Notes: a model not told the origin generated them from the letters alone. A stretch of DNA of 64,000 nt from Planomicrobium stackebrandtii (GCF_030814955.1 NZ_JAUSWB010000004.1:310001-374000), one strand, 5' to 3'; positions 1-8,783 are shown, counted from the stretch's first letter. Numbers and translations are program-made.

Positions 1-2
1 TT

Positions 3-836
3 ATGCTTAAAGGCCTTGGAGCACTTGGCGAGGAATACGTAGGCATTGTTCAAGAAGGCATCGACAACCGCTGGGTGGACGTCAAAGAGAACAAAGGAAA
101 GCGCAGTGGAGCGTATTCATCCGGTGCTTATGGAACCAATCCCTATATCCTGATGAACTGGCAGGACAATGTAGACAATTTGTTCACATTGGCCCATGAA
201 TTTGGCCACAGTGTCCATAGCTACTATACACGCGCAAACCAGCCGTATATTTACGGTGATTACTCTATTTTCGTAGCGGAAGTGGCTTCGACCACCAACG
301 AAGCTCTGCTGAACGAATACATGGTAAAAGCAACTGAAGACGACCAGGAGCGCATATACTTATTGAACCACTGGCTTGATGGATTCCGTGGAACAGTATT
401 CCGCCAGACCATGTTTGCCGAGTTTGAACACATGATGCACAAAATGGATCAGGACGGGGAAGCATTAACAGCCGATCGCCTGACAGAGGTTTATTACGAA
501 CTAAACCAAAAGTATTTCGGACCGGATGTGGCAGTCGATGAAGAAATTGGTTTGGAGTGGGCAAGAATTCCACACTTCTACTATAATTATTATGTCTTCC
601 AGTATGCCACGGGCTTTAGTGCGGCGACAGCATTGAGCAAAGGAATACTTGAAGAAGGGCAACCTGCAGTAGATCGCTATATTAATGAATTCCTAAAGGC
701 CGGCAGCTCGGACTATCCGATTGAAGTGCTGAAAAAAGCCGGTGTCGATATGACACAATCAAAAGCTGTTGAAGAAGCTTGCAAAGTATTTGAACAAAAG
801 CTGAATGAACTCGAAAAATTATTGCTGAATAAATAA
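3..836 (+). CDS. pepF: Oligoendopeptidase F, C-terminal part (gene cut by the window edge)
   Basis: Cytoplasmic M3-family zinc metallopeptidase that degrades short peptides. The visible 277 residues carry the zinc motif HEFGH at about residues 65-69 and a downstream glutamate in EVASTTNE (about residue 93), which is the third metal ligand expected for M3 enzymes. The family is normally about 600 residues, so roughly the N-terminal half lies left of the window; the methionine at position 3 is internal, not the start. It ends at a strong terminator (843-880). In B. subtilis the homologue also sits next to yjbH, which agrees with the order here. Truncation is due to the window only. Confidence 0.93.
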   Translation: MLKGLGALGEEYVGIVQEGIDNRWVDVKENKGKRSGAYSSGAYGTNPYILMNWQDNVDNLFTLAHEFGHSVHSYYTRANQPYIYGDYSIFVAEVASTTNEALLNEYMVKATEDDQERIYLLNHWLDGFRGTVFRQTMFAEFEHMMHKMDQDGEALTADRLTEVYYELNQKYFGPDVAVDEEIGLEWARIPHFYYNYYVFQYATGFSAATALSKGILEEGQPAVDRYINEFLKAGSSDYPIEVLKKAGVDMTQSKAVEEACKVFEQKLNELEKLLLNK

Positions 837-842
837 AATAAG

Positions 843-880
843 GAAAGAAGCTGATTTTATAAGTCTGCTTCTTTCTTTTT
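843..880 (+). terminator. Rho-independent terminator of pepF
   Basis: Nine-base perfect arms GAAAGAAGC (843-851) and GCTTCTTTC (867-875) are followed by a run of T. It starts seven bases after the pepF stop codon. Confidence 0.85.
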
Positions 881-1075
881 ATTATATAAAGATAATTAAA
901 AAAGAGTAAGCGTTAGGATAAAAAAGATTGAATATGACGAATTTGTGAAAGTGATTGTGAATTATTGCATTAACTATTATTCCGTGATAAGATTATGTTG
1001 TGAAATAAATCACATACAAACATACACCCCTTTGTTTGAGCGTGAACATTTCTCCCATCCCCTTTGTGTAATATA

Positions 1076-1120
1076 GAAAGGCGCCTTCCGGACGTGGAAG
1101 GCGCCTTTCGCTTTGGTTTT
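1076..1120. terminator. GC-rich 14-bp hairpin, possible terminator
   Basis: Perfect 14-base inverted repeat: GAAAGGCGCCTTCC at 1076-1089 and its complement at 1096-1109 around a six-base loop. The T-tract that follows on the plus strand is weak (TTTGGTTTT). It sits immediately left of the repeat array and has no obvious gene of its own, so it may be part of the array structure rather than a terminator. Confidence 0.5.
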
Positions 1121-1632
1121 AGAAAAGCGAAAGCGCCCGTGTAGCTCTGACGGGCATAAGGCAGAACAGCGAAGTGGCGCTTTTTGCCACACAGCTGGAA
1201 TGACTTATGACCCCGAAGAGCTGGGCGCTGAAGTCTGGACAATAAGAAAAGCGGCAGCGCCCGTGTAGCTCTGACGGGCATAAGGCAGATCAGCGAAGTG
1301 GCGCTTTTTGCCACACAGCTGGAATGACTTATGACCCCGAAGAGCTGGCGCTGGAGTCTGGACAATAAGAAAAGCGGAAGCGCCCGTGTAGCTCTGACGG
1401 GCATAAGGCAGAACAGCGAAGTGGCGCTTTTTGCCCCACAGCTGGAATGACTTATGACCCCGAAGAGCTGGGCGCTGGAGTCTGGACAATAAGAAAAGCG
1501 AAGGTGCCCGTGTAGCTCTGACGGGCATAAGGCAGACCGGCGAAGTGGCGTTCTTTGCCGCACAGTCGGGTTGGCTTATGACCTGAAGAGCTGGGCATCG
1601 GAGTCTGGACAATGAAGAAAAGCGAAAGCGCC
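1121..1632. repeat. Tandem array of four ~124-bp structured repeats plus a fifth partial start
   Basis: Units begin at 1121, 1245, 1368 and 1492 (lengths 124, 123, 124, 124), each opening with AGAAAAGCG; a fifth copy begins at 1616 and stops after about 17 bases. Units 1-3 are almost identical, unit 4 is more diverged. Each unit can fold. AGCGCCC plus AGCTCT near its start (1132-1138 and 1143-1148 in unit 1) are complementary to AGAGCTGGGCGCT near its end (1217-1229), leaving a four-base bulge. Inside are local hairpins CCCGT/ACGGG and GTGGC/GCCAC. Open frames on the minus strand through the array repeat the same peptide and have no start signals, so I read it as non-coding. It lies in the convergent gap between pepF and spxH, with no other function visible. 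Confidence 0.9.
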
Positions 1633-1734
1633 AACGCAGTCCCTTACAGCTATTTACAGGAAGCTTTATTTCAACTGTGTGGATATACGTTCTGATTTTA
1701 TATAAATACTTTCAAAACCAAATACGAGCCATAA

Positions 1735-1774
1735 AAAATAACCTGTCTCCCACAAGTGGGAGGCAGGTTATTTT
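1735..1774 (-). terminator. Terminator of spxH operon (overlaps its stop codon)
   Basis: Eighteen-base arms at 1735-1752 and 1757-1774 (one G-T pair) with a four-base loop. Read on the minus strand it ends in a run of T. The stop codon of spxH (1768-1770) is inside the first arm. Confidence 0.85.
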
Positions 1775-2565
1775 ACTTTCCATAAGGTTTCTTTCGGCAT
1801 GCAGATGCGTTCGAGCTTCTGTTGAAGAACTTGTTTTTTCAGTTCGCATTCTGCGGTTTGTTCGGAAATATTGTATATAGAAGCAATTTCTCTAGTTGCC
1901 ATAGTTGAGTATTTTGTGAAAAGATCATCCAAGGATGGCGGGGTTTGCCGGTTCAGGCTTTCTTCCCCCAGCATTTCTTGTAAAATTGTTTGATAAACAT
2001 CATAAGAATAAAGTCCGGATACTTTGACGCCTTCGTCTTCAATGCATTCATTGAAAAAGACAATGCTTGGAACTTCGTTGATTTCCATTTCGCGGGTAAT
2101 CTGTAAATCGCATTGGAAAGCTTTTGCGGTATGTACAGAATGAAAATCCAATTTGAATTCTTCCTGATCCAATTCTGCTTCTTCCGCTATTTCCAACAAG
2201 ACGCTGTATGAAGAGACATCTTTGGACTGAAGGAACAGATACTCCTGCAGTTTGTGAAGGAACCGGTTTCCTGAACGTTTTCCCTGAAGTTCTGCAGCTT
2301 TTATCGCTACAGACGGCAAGACAGGATGAGTCAAATTATCGGTATCAATATTTGATGACAGTGTTGACTTGTTTAAGTTGAATAATTGCGTACTCAAAAC
2401 AATGCGCATGGAAAAATAATGGCCGTATTCGATTTGTAATTTTCGGATGATCCCTTGCAGTTCCCAGCATTCCGAGTTTAATGGATCTACGAAAACGTAT
2501 AGTTCCATTGGTTTAAAGGAATTCGCAGGCTCACGAATTTCCTGAGCCAAATCTAAGTTGCTCAC
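1768..2565 (-). CDS. spxH: SpxH (YjbH): DsbA-like adaptor for ClpXP proteolysis of Spx
   Basis: Homologue of YjbH/SpxH, the thioredoxin-fold adaptor that presents the disulfide-stress regulator Spx to ClpXP. The 265 residues begin with the family's FVDPL signature (about residues 25-29). From memory, B. subtilis YjbH reads CPEC after this signature; here the same place reads NSEC (residues 30-33), so one of the two N-terminal cysteines is missing. It starts with GTG overlapping the yjbI stop (GTGA) behind a GAGGAG ribosome site, indicating translational coupling with yjbI. Function is inferred from the family; the changed cysteine motif could alter redox sensing. Confidence 0.85.
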   Translation of the reverse strand: MSNLDLAQEIREPANSFKPMELYVFVDPLNSECWELQGIIRKLQIEYGHYFSMRIVLSTQLFNLNKSTLSSNIDTDNLTHPVLPSVAIKAAELQGKRSGNRFLHKLQEYLFLQSKDVSSYSVLLEIAEEAELDQEEFKLDFHSVHTAKAFQCDLQITREMEINEVPSIVFFNECIEDEGVKVSGLYSYDVYQTILQEMLGEESLNRQTPPSLDDLFTKYSTMATREIASIYNISEQTAECELKKQVLQQKLERICMPKETLWKVK

Positions 2566-2960
2566 TCCAACTCCTCCTCACTGTCATACTCATTGATCAT
2601 ATGATGCGCAGTCATAACAAGGCGATTGTATAAAGTTTCACGGAATTTCCCGCTTAACCCCACCTCGTCCATTGCTTCACTCATGCACTCCAGCCAAGCC
2701 TGAGCTCTGGCAGGCGTAATTGCGAATGGGTGATGTCTTGCCTTTAGTCTCGGATGGCCATGCTCTTCTGAATAAAGGTTGGGTCCACCTAAGTATTGGG
2801 TCAAAAATTGTTTTTGTTTACGGGCGGTTTCTGAAAGGTCATTTGGAAAAATAGGCTGCAGCTGTGGATGCTCCGCTACGCGGGCATAAAATGCATCGAC
2901 TAACTTTGATAATGTTTCCGCACCAATTTCTTCATACGGAATAATAGGTTTTCCAGTCAT
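2562..2960 (-). CDS. yjbI: Group II truncated haemoglobin YjbI
   Basis: Small haem protein (132 residues, normal for the family) of the 2-on-2 globin fold, thought to act in oxygen/NO or thiol stress. The signature GHPRLKARHHPFAIT at about residues 68-82 matches group II truncated globins and supplies the proximal histidine (about 76). It is the first gene of a two-gene minus-strand operon with spxH and overlaps it by four bases. An AAAGGAGA ribosome site precedes the ATG. A SigA-type promoter lies just upstream (2993-3021). The same pair is found in B. subtilis, which supports a shared redox role. Confidence 0.9.
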   Translation of the reverse strand: MTGKPIIPYEEIGAETLSKLVDAFYARVAEHPQLQPIFPNDLSETARKQKQFLTQYLGGPNLYSEEHGHPRLKARHHPFAITPARAQAWLECMSEAMDEVGLSGKFRETLYNRLVMTAHHMINEYDSEEELE

Positions 2961-2992
2961 TATCGTGTCTCCTTTGCTTTAGCTGTAAATTC

Positions 2993-3021
2993 ATTCTAAC
3001 AACGCAGCCCGAATATCTCAA
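2993..3021 (-). promoter_or_regulatory. SigA-type promoter for yjbI-spxH
   Basis: On the minus strand TTGAGA (3021-3016) and TAGAAT (2998-2993) are separated by 17 bases, about 33 bases upstream of the yjbI start codon. Predicted from consensus only. Confidence 0.55.
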
Positions 3022-3073
3022 ACAAATCGATTGAGCAGCTGCCAAATTTTAGGTTTAGAGAATGTTATTTTGT

Positions 3074-3652
3074 TCAGTGAACAGATGCAGAATCCATAAA
3101 GCGGGCAATTTTTTTGTTTGCTGGCCGTTCGGGAATCACTTGTTGCTGAAGGAAATGGAAAAATCGCTCTTGGCCAGTTTCGGCATCTGCCACTTCAAAC
3201 TCCAGTTCGAAATCCTCTTGTCCATTGTACTCAGAATGATCGATGACCAGTAAGCCTTCCAGGTAATTGAATTCCACGCGGTGAGTAGTCAACGTGCCGA
3301 TCGTTTTCAACTCCGCAATTGATACATCCATTTTTTGCAGAGCATCTGATACTTCAGCCGCTTCGAAAGTTTTTAATTCGAGCATGCGCCGCGCCTGCTC
3401 TTTGGTCAATTTATCGGTAATTTCGTAATGGCCGACAGGAGCAGGAGTTTTCAACGTACACTCAAAAAGGCCGCTTTTATTCCGGATGCGCAATGCGCTG
3501 CGCTGTGCCTTCAATTGAAAATTATCGGTATCAAAATAATGGTTGTGCTGGGTGACAGGACCGTTATGGAAAGCGGCAAAATCTTTCAGCAAGCGTGTAT
3601 ATTCTTCTTTTGTCAGCATGTTTTTAAATTCGATTTCAAGTTCTTTTGTCAT
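3074..3652 (-). CDS. yjbK: CYTH-domain protein YjbK
   Basis: Member of the CYTH (adenylate cyclase class IV/thiamine triphosphatase-like) superfamily, which acts on triphosphorylated substrates in a tunnel fold. The signature ExExK is visible as EIEFK at residues 6-10, followed by alternating charged strands. The ATG at 3652 is chosen because GAGAGG lies eight bases before it; a GTG three codons upstream is too close to that site. Length (192 residues) fits the family. The substrate cannot be told from sequence. It diverges from yjbL and is separately promoted; neighbours relQ and nadK suggest nucleotide metabolism, but that is only context. Confidence 0.85.
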   Translation of the reverse strand: MTKELEIEFKNMLTKEEYTRLLKDFAAFHNGPVTQHNHYFDTDNFQLKAQRSALRIRNKSGLFECTLKTPAPVGHYEITDKLTKEQARRMLELKTFEAAEVSDALQKMDVSIAELKTIGTLTTHRVEFNYLEGLLVIDHSEYNGQEDFELEFEVADAETGQERFFHFLQQQVIPERPANKKIARFMDSASVH

Positions 3653-3676
3653 GGGTAACACCTCTCTGTTAACTTC

Positions 3677-3705
3677 ATTATCGGATAGTTTAGTGCAAAC
3701 TGCAA
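3677..3705 (-). promoter_or_regulatory. Candidate SigA promoter for yjbK
   Basis: Minus-strand TTGCAG (3705-3700) and GATAAT (3682-3677) with 17-base spacing, 25 bases upstream of the yjbK ATG. Consensus match only. Confidence 0.45.
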
Positions 3706-3763
3706 CGAATGGCAGAGCTGTGTTAAAATATCATTATTAAGAAGCTAGAAAGGAAGTATCAAT

Positions 3764-4153
3764 TTGCATAAATTCGTAGCAGTAAACCGAACTGAAATCA
3801 CTGAAAACAACATTGAATTTTTCATTGAAGAAACCGAACCGGCTGAAGCAATTGAAGCGTCAGGGCAAATGCTCACAGATTCTGACAATCAGGCGTTTGT
3901 CTATTTGCTGGATACGGGTACTGACTATATATATGTTCAGTTTGGCGTACATACATGGCCAGCGTTGACCAAAGCGCTGCAGCAAAAAAAAGTTCCGCTC
4001 TTAACATGGGGCAAACAAGTCATGCCGCTGGCAGAGTTCCACGAAGAGCTGTGGATGCTGGTAGAGAACATAGAAGGCAATGACAACTACGGAGAAGCTT
4101 TCCGTACTGCTGTAGAACAGGCATTTCATGAGGCACTTGCTTCACGATCTTAA
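3764..4153 (+). CDS. yjbL: UPF0738 family protein YjbL
   Basis: Uncharacterised 129-residue acidic soluble protein. It resembles B. subtilis YjbL/UPF0738 in features such as ASGQMLTDSDNQAFVYLL (about residues 31-48) and a C-terminal NIEGNDNYGE motif. It has no membrane segment or signal peptide. The start is TTG, supported by an AAAGGAAG ribosome site seven to eight bases upstream and the absence of an upstream in-frame ATG. It is the first gene of the plus-strand yjbL-relQ-nadK-yjbO run, 21 bases before relQ. No function is known; co-transcription with relQ is the only hint. Confidence 0.8.
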   Translation: MHKFVAVNRTEITENNIEFFIEETEPAEAIEASGQMLTDSDNQAFVYLLDTGTDYIYVQFGVHTWPALTKALQQKKVPLLTWGKQVMPLAEFHEELWMLVENIEGNDNYGEAFRTAVEQAFHEALASRS

Positions 4154-4174
4154 AAGAAGTGAGGAGGACCGGAG

Positions 4175-4852
4175 ATGGGTCAATGGAATCGATTTTTAGC
4201 ACCATATAAACAGGCAGTAGATGAATTAAAGATAAAATTCAAAGGGATGCGAAGCCAGTTTGAGACCGACAACACAAATTCGCCGATTGAGTTTGTGACT
4301 GGCCGCGTCAAGCCTTTAGCGAGCATCTACGACAAGACCCTGGAAAAAGGCATTCCGTTTGAGCCTTCTGAAGAGCTTGCCCATCAATTGCAGGATATAG
4401 CCGGAATTCGAATGATGTGCCAATTTGTCGGAGATATTGAGACGGTGGTCGGTTTGTTGAGGCAGCGCAAAGACTTGCGTATTGTGGAGGAAAAAGACTA
4501 TATCTCCAATGAAAAACAAAGCGGCTACCGCTCCTACCACGTCATTGTGGAATACCCGGTTCAGACCATCAACGGAGAGCAGCTGATTTTAGCGGAAATT
4601 CAAATCCGGACTTTGGCAATGAATTTTTGGGCATCGATTGAGCATTCCTTGAATTACAAATATAAAGGTGTTTTTCCGGAAGAAATCAAGAACCGGCTTC
4701 AACGCGCCGCCGAAGCTGCGTTTCAATTGGATGAGGAAATGTCTCAGATTCGGGATGAAATTCAGGATGCTCAGGCCTACTTCACCGAATTCAAGGAATC
4801 GCCTGGAACTCATTTTCGAACCGATAGAGAGGGAGGTCGACCAGAACGATGA
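4175..4852 (+). CDS. relQ: Small alarmone synthetase RelQ (YjbM), GTP pyrophosphokinase
   Basis: Single-domain (p)ppGpp synthetase that transfers pyrophosphate from ATP to GDP/GTP, forming the stringent-response alarmone in the cytoplasm. The RelA_SpoT synthetase domain fills residues ~40-190, with [12 protein letters not shown] (about 113-124), the nucleotide-contacting segment, and [17 protein letters not shown] (about 140-156). At 225 residues it is typical of small synthetases and lacks HD hydrolase, TGS and ACT domains. GAGGAGG precedes the ATG. It overlaps nadK by four bases (ATGA), so alarmone and NADP synthesis are translationally coupled, as in many Firmicutes. Confidence 0.93.
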   Translation: MGQWNRFLAPYKQAVDELKIKFKGMRSQFETDNTNSPIEFVTGRVKPLASIYDKTLEKGIPFEPSEELAHQLQDIAGIRMMCQFVGDIETVVGLLRQRKDLRIVEEKDYISNEKQSGYRSYHVIVEYPVQTINGEQLILAEIQIRTLAMNFWASIEHSLNYKYKGVFPEEIKNRLQRAAEAAFQLDEEMSQIRDEIQDAQAYFTEFKESPGTHFRTDREGGRPER

Positions 4853-5655
4853 AATTTTATATCATATCGAGAAGTGACAAATTATCCAATGAACTGATGG
4901 CCACTGCTAGAAACTACCTGGAGGATTTCGGGATGGAGTGGAACGAAGAGTCGCCTGATGTAGTCCTGTCAATTGGCGGGGATGGAACTTTGCTTCATGC
5001 ATTCCATAAATACAGTGAAAAGCTTGCAGATGTGGCTTTTGTCGGAATACATACAGGCCATCTTGGTTTTTATGCTGATTGGAAGCCGATTGAAATCGAG
5101 AAACTTGTTTTATCGATTGCCAAAAAGGAATATGAAGTGATTGAGTATCCATTGCTGGAAGTGAGCATCCATTACCAGAACCTGGAGGAACCGGCCGTTT
5201 ATTTGGCGTTGAATGAGTCGACCGTCAAGTCTCCGGATGTCACATTGGTTATGGACGTCTTTCTAAATGAACATCATTTTGAACGCTTTAGAGGAGATGG
5301 CCTGTGCATGTCCACCCCTTCAGGGAGTACAGCCTATAACAAGGCGCTGGGAGGCGCCATCATCCATCCGTCGCTGCAGGCAATGCAATTGACAGAGATG
5401 GCTTCTATCAATAACCGGGTTTTCCGGACGGTGGGATCGCCGCTGGTCCTGCCTGGCCATCACCGTTGTGCTTTGCGTCCGGTAAAAGCGCCTGATTTCA
5501 TGGTGACGATCGATCATCTTCAGCTGCTTCATAAAGATGTAAAATCGATCGAATACAGAGTTGCATATGAAAAAGTTCGATTTGCCAGATTCCGCGCGTT
5601 TCCATTCTGGCAACGCGTCCACGATTCCTTTATTGACAGCGAGCTTTCAGATTGA
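4849..5655 (+). CDS. nadK: NAD kinase
   Basis: Phosphorylates NAD to NADP. The GGDGTLL motif (about residues 44-50) supplies the catalytic aspartate, and the C-terminal half holds a [16 protein letters not shown] signature followed by GGA, both diagnostic of the family. Length 268 residues is normal. The start codon overlaps the relQ stop and has GGGAGG upstream; the stop overlaps the yjbO start. It therefore sits in the middle of a tightly coupled operon. Bacillus has two NAD kinases; this position corresponds to the yjbN (PpnKA/NadF) copy. Confidence 0.95.
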   Translation: MKFYIISRSDKLSNELMATARNYLEDFGMEWNEESPDVVLSIGGDGTLLHAFHKYSEKLADVAFVGIHTGHLGFYADWKPIEIEKLVLSIAKKEYEVIEYPLLEVSIHYQNLEEPAVYLALNESTVKSPDVTLVMDVFLNEHHFERFRGDGLCMSTPSGSTAYNKALGGAIIHPSLQAMQLTEMASINNRVFRTVGSPLVLPGHHRCALRPVKAPDFMVTIDHLQLLHKDVKSIEYRVAYEKVRFARFRAFPFWQRVHDSFIDSELSD

Positions 5656-6536
5656 GCGCCATGAAACCCTTTCAATTGACCTATACTGCTAAAGCCCCGA
5701 GCCTGTTGCGCGAGGCGCTTGGGGACTGGGGCATCTCCAAACGGACATTGGCTTCCGTTAAATATGGCGGCGGTCAAATTTTAGTGAATGACGCAGAAGT
5801 AACGGTCAGGCATCCCTTGAAAAAAGGTGATGCCGTGACCGTTATTTTTCCGATTGAAGAGCATGGGAAAGGCTTATCTGCAGAAGACGGTGACCTGGAA
5901 ATCGTCTATGAAGACGAGGCGCTGCTGATTGTTGAAAAGCCGCCTTTACAAAATACCATTCCATCGCGAGAGCATCCGTTTGGCAGCTTGGCCAATATTG
6001 TCGCGAAGCATTTCAATGACCATGGCATTCCTTCCACTCTGCATATTGCGACGCGGCTGGACCGGGATACTTCCGGGCTGGTTTGCATCGCAAAAAACCG
6101 CCATATCCATCACATGATCTCGCTGCAGCAGCAGGAGAAAAAGATGAAACGGCGGTACGAGGCATTGGTTCATGGAACAGTAGAAAAAGATGCATTTACA
6201 ATTACTGCTCCCATCGGGCGAAAAAATGCCAGCATTATCGAAAGGGAAGTGCGTGAAGACGGGCAATTTGCAGAAACCGAAGTCCGCGTAATCGAGAAAC
6301 TGGAAGGCTATTCGCATGTTACCCTGCAACTGAATACCGGAAGAACCCATCAGATCCGTGTCCATTTAGCCCATATTGGCCATCCGCTGCTTGGGGATGA
6401 TTTGTACGGGGGCAAAAGGGATTTGATCGGTCGCCAAGCGCTTCATTGTACAGAATTGGAACTGATCCATCCAGTTTCTGGGGACTCGCTGTTTTTCCGC
6501 TCTTCGTTGAACCGGGACATGCAGTCATTGGTTTAA
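5652..6536 (+). CDS. yjbO: RluD-family 23S rRNA/tRNA pseudouridine synthase YjbO
   Basis: RNA pseudouridine synthase of the RluA/RluD type. An S4-like N-terminal RNA-binding region (about 1-85) precedes the catalytic domain with RLDRDTSG (about residues 135-142), whose aspartate is the nucleophile. [19 protein letters not shown] (about 230-248) is the C-terminal signature. The listed start is TTG overlapping the nadK stop; an ATG three codons later (5661) is equally possible, and neither has a good ribosome site, so translation probably depends on coupling. The stop overlaps that of the convergent prpE. The target uridine is unknown. Confidence 0.9.
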   Translation: MSAMKPFQLTYTAKAPSLLREALGDWGISKRTLASVKYGGGQILVNDAEVTVRHPLKKGDAVTVIFPIEEHGKGLSAEDGDLEIVYEDEALLIVEKPPLQNTIPSREHPFGSLANIVAKHFNDHGIPSTLHIATRLDRDTSGLVCIAKNRHIHHMISLQQQEKKMKRRYEALVHGTVEKDAFTITAPIGRKNASIIEREVREDGQFAETEVRVIEKLEGYSHVTLQLNTGRTHQIRVHLAHIGHPLLGDDLYGGKRDLIGRQALHCTELELIHPVSGDSLFFRSSLNRDMQSLV

Positions 6537-7270
6537 TGGAAAAGGTGAAAGCGATCCGGTTGATAAGGCTGCTGGGAAGGCACTGAAACTATTTCTTTTT
6601 CGGGAAAGCGGAAAGCGGTCAAAGTGCCGCCAAATACGCAGCCGGTATCGATATTGACGGTGTTGTTGATGAAATAAGGCTCTGCAGTTGGCGTGTGTCC
6701 ATAAACCACCCATTTTTTTCCTCGGTAGGTTCTGGCCCAGTCGCGCCTGACGGGACGGCCATCAGCGTGAAATCTTCCAGTGATATCGCCATATAGTACA
6801 AAAATCGCAATGCCTTTGCTGAGCGGTTTCCCGATCATCTCAGCCTTTAATCCAGCGTGGGCCACAATCAAGTCGTTTTCCAGCTGCTGGTAATGGGGAA
6901 GCTGCTCATAAAAGTGAATATAGCGTTTTCGGAATTGCTGTTTTTCCGGATCGGGCAGCTGTTTCCATTCTGCTACAGTGACTTCCAGGCCGTGGGCAAG
7001 CTGAACATCGTGCCCTTTAAAAAAACGAAAAAGTTTGTTGCAATGATTTCCGGGAGAATAGTACAGAATGCCTTCGTCCTGCAGCGCAAACAGCAGTTTC
7101 AGAACATCGAGAGATTGGGGGCCGCGGTCCATTGCATCGCCGACAAAGGCGAGTTTGCGGTTTTCCGGATGGACAAATATATGGCCTTGCTTTTCATAGC
7201 CAAGCTGTTTGATGAGCTCCAGCAGCTCCTGGTAGCAGCCATGGATATCACCAATAATGTCATATTTCAT
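6533..7270 (-). CDS. prpE: PrpE: bis(5'-nucleosyl)-tetraphosphatase / Ser-Thr phosphatase family
   Basis: Calcineurin-like metallophosphatase closely resembling B. subtilis PrpE, which hydrolyses Ap4A-type dinucleotides. Metal-binding motifs are GDIHGC (about residues 6-11), GDAMDRGP (about 44-51), GNHCNK (about 74-79) and VVYGHTP further on. The 245-residue length is right. The ATG at 7270 is preferred over a GTG three codons earlier because AAGAAGG is correctly spaced for it. The gene is convergent with yjbO and their stop codons overlap (6533-6536), with no terminator between them. Confidence 0.9.
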   Translation of the reverse strand: MKYDIIGDIHGCYQELLELIKQLGYEKQGHIFVHPENRKLAFVGDAMDRGPQSLDVLKLLFALQDEGILYYSPGNHCNKLFRFFKGHDVQLAHGLEVTVAEWKQLPDPEKQQFRKRYIHFYEQLPHYQQLENDLIVAHAGLKAEMIGKPLSKGIAIFVLYGDITGRFHADGRPVRRDWARTYRGKKWVVYGHTPTAEPYFINNTVNIDTGCVFGGTLTAFRFPEKEIVSVPSQQPYQPDRFHLFH

Positions 7271-7372
7271 AATGGACACCTTCTTTGTTTTAAAATTTAC
7301 TATACATACCTAGGGTGTAGCGTATAGACTACTATAGCAAGCATAGAGAATCTTCGAAAGGAGGGAGTATAC

Positions 7373-8743
7373 ATGATGGAAGAAAAAGCAGTACGTGATG
7401 AAGAATTGAATGATGCATTGTTCACTGAATTGCTGATCCGCGGAGATGTGAAAGAATTCCGCGATGAGTTTTTATCGCACCATCCATACGACCAGGCTAG
7501 TTTTTATGAAAAGGCGGATTCCGGGAACAGGCAATTGCTGTATCAGTATCTCTCTCCTAAAGAGATGGCGGATATTTTTGAAGCTATTGATTTGGATGAT
7601 GATGAATACGAAGACTTATTCCATGAGATGGACGCGCGTTACGCCTCTGATTTATTGTCCTATATGTACACAGATGACGCGGTGGACGTCTTAAATGAAT
7701 TGAATAAAGAACAGGTCGCAAGCTACTTGACGATTATGGATAAGGAATCGGCGCAGCAAATCAAGGACTTGCTGCATTACGAAGAGTATACAGCGGGTTC
7801 CATCATGACCACGGAGTTTGTGGCCATACCGAAAAACTCTACGGTGCGCTCGGCGATGAACATTTTGCGGAATGCAGCACCGAATGCCGAAACTATCTAT
7901 TATGTGTTTGTAATTGATGATGATAAGAAACTGTCGGGTATTGTGACATTAAGAGATTTGATCCTTGCCGAAGAAGATACGCTCATCAGCACCATCATGA
8001 ACGAACGGGTCGTCAGCGTTTCGGTCAGCGAAGACCAGGAAGAAGTGGCCCGGATGATCAAAGATTATGATTTTCTTGCTTTGCCGGTTGTCGATTTCCA
8101 AAACCATCTTCTTGGCATTATTACAGTTGACGATATCATTGACGTGCTCGAAGAAGAGGCATCGGACGATTACTCCAAACTGGCCGCCGTTTCCGATATG
8201 GACACGTTTGACAAAGGGCCCTTGACCGCTGCAAAAAAACGGCTGCCCTGGTTGCTGTTGTTGACATTCCTTGGAATGCTGACGGCCAATTTGATGGGTA
8301 TGTTTGAAGCGACCTTGGATGAGGTTGCGCTGTTAGCTGTCTTTATCCCGCTGATTGCGGGAATGGCCGGAAACAGCGGAACACAGGCACTGGCCGTAGC
8401 TGTCCGGGGAATTGCGACAGGCGACATTGAAGAGCAGAGCAAAATGAAGCTGCTGTTCCGCGAGGCTGGGACAGGCCTGATTACTGGTGTTGTCTGCGGC
8501 GTTGTTGTAGTCGGACTGGTTTATTTCTGGAAAGACGAATTGCTCATTGGCATGCTCGTTGGAACTGCCGTTATGAGTTCCATTTTCGTTGCCACATTGG
8601 CAGGTTCATTTATTCCGTTATTGATTCATCGGATGAAAATCGATCCAGCCGTAGCATCCGGACCGTTTATCACCACCTTGAATGACATCATTTCAATTGT
8701 GATTTATTTAGGCTTAGCAACAACATTCCTAAGCCGGCTCTAG
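7373..8743 (+). CDS. mgtE: Magnesium channel/transporter MgtE
   Basis: Mg2+ channel of the MgtE family, 456 residues. The cytoplasmic N-domain (about 1-130) is followed by tandem CBS domains (about 135-260) that gate the pore by sensing internal Mg2+. A C-terminal membrane domain with about five helices starts near residue 285. AGNSGTQALAVAVRG (about residues 330-344) is the conserved pore-region signature. GGAGGG precedes the ATG. The leader to prpE is only about 100 bases and shows no Mg2+ (M-box) riboswitch, so control is likely at the protein level. It ends at a terminator that overlaps the fabI promoter. Confidence 0.93.
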   Translation: MMEEKAVRDEELNDALFTELLIRGDVKEFRDEFLSHHPYDQASFYEKADSGNRQLLYQYLSPKEMADIFEAIDLDDDEYEDLFHEMDARYASDLLSYMYTDDAVDVLNELNKEQVASYLTIMDKESAQQIKDLLHYEEYTAGSIMTTEFVAIPKNSTVRSAMNILRNAAPNAETIYYVFVIDDDKKLSGIVTLRDLILAEEDTLISTIMNERVVSVSVSEDQEEVARMIKDYDFLALPVVDFQNHLLGIITVDDIIDVLEEEASDDYSKLAAVSDMDTFDKGPLTAAKKRLPWLLLLTFLGMLTANLMGMFEATLDEVALLAVFIPLIAGMAGNSGTQALAVAVRGIATGDIEEQSKMKLLFREAGTGLITGVVCGVVVVGLVYFWKDELLIGMLVGTAVMSSIFVATLAGSFIPLLIHRMKIDPAVASGPFITTLNDIISIVIYLGLATTFLSRL

Positions 8744-8771
8744 AAAAGTGCGAATTGCACTTTTCTTTTTT
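8742..8771 (+). terminator. mgtE terminator, overlapping the fabI promoter
   Basis: Perfect ten-base arms AGAAAAGTGC (8742-8751) and GCACTTTTCT (8757-8766) followed by T. The -35 box of fabI (8755-8760) lies in the loop and second arm. Confidence 0.85.
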
Positions 8772-8783
8772 GTGAGGTATTAT
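8755..8783 (+). promoter_or_regulatory. SigA-type promoter of fabI
   Basis: TTGCAC (8755-8760), 17-base spacer, TATTAT (8778-8783). It is followed directly by the FapR-like operator and then by fabI. Confidence 0.7.

Noticed and set aside
1121..1632. CRISPR array
   Set aside because: The repeats are about 124 bp, contiguous and without unique spacers, and no cas gene is present.
970..1634. Long minus-strand open frames with a repeated peptide (about 135-197 codons)
   Set aside because: They arise from translating the tandem DNA repeat, appear in several frames at once and have no ribosome site or conservation signal.
7280..7372. Possible Mg2+ (M-box) riboswitch before mgtE
   Set aside because: The leader is under 100 bases and lacks the conserved blocks; an M-box needs more sequence.
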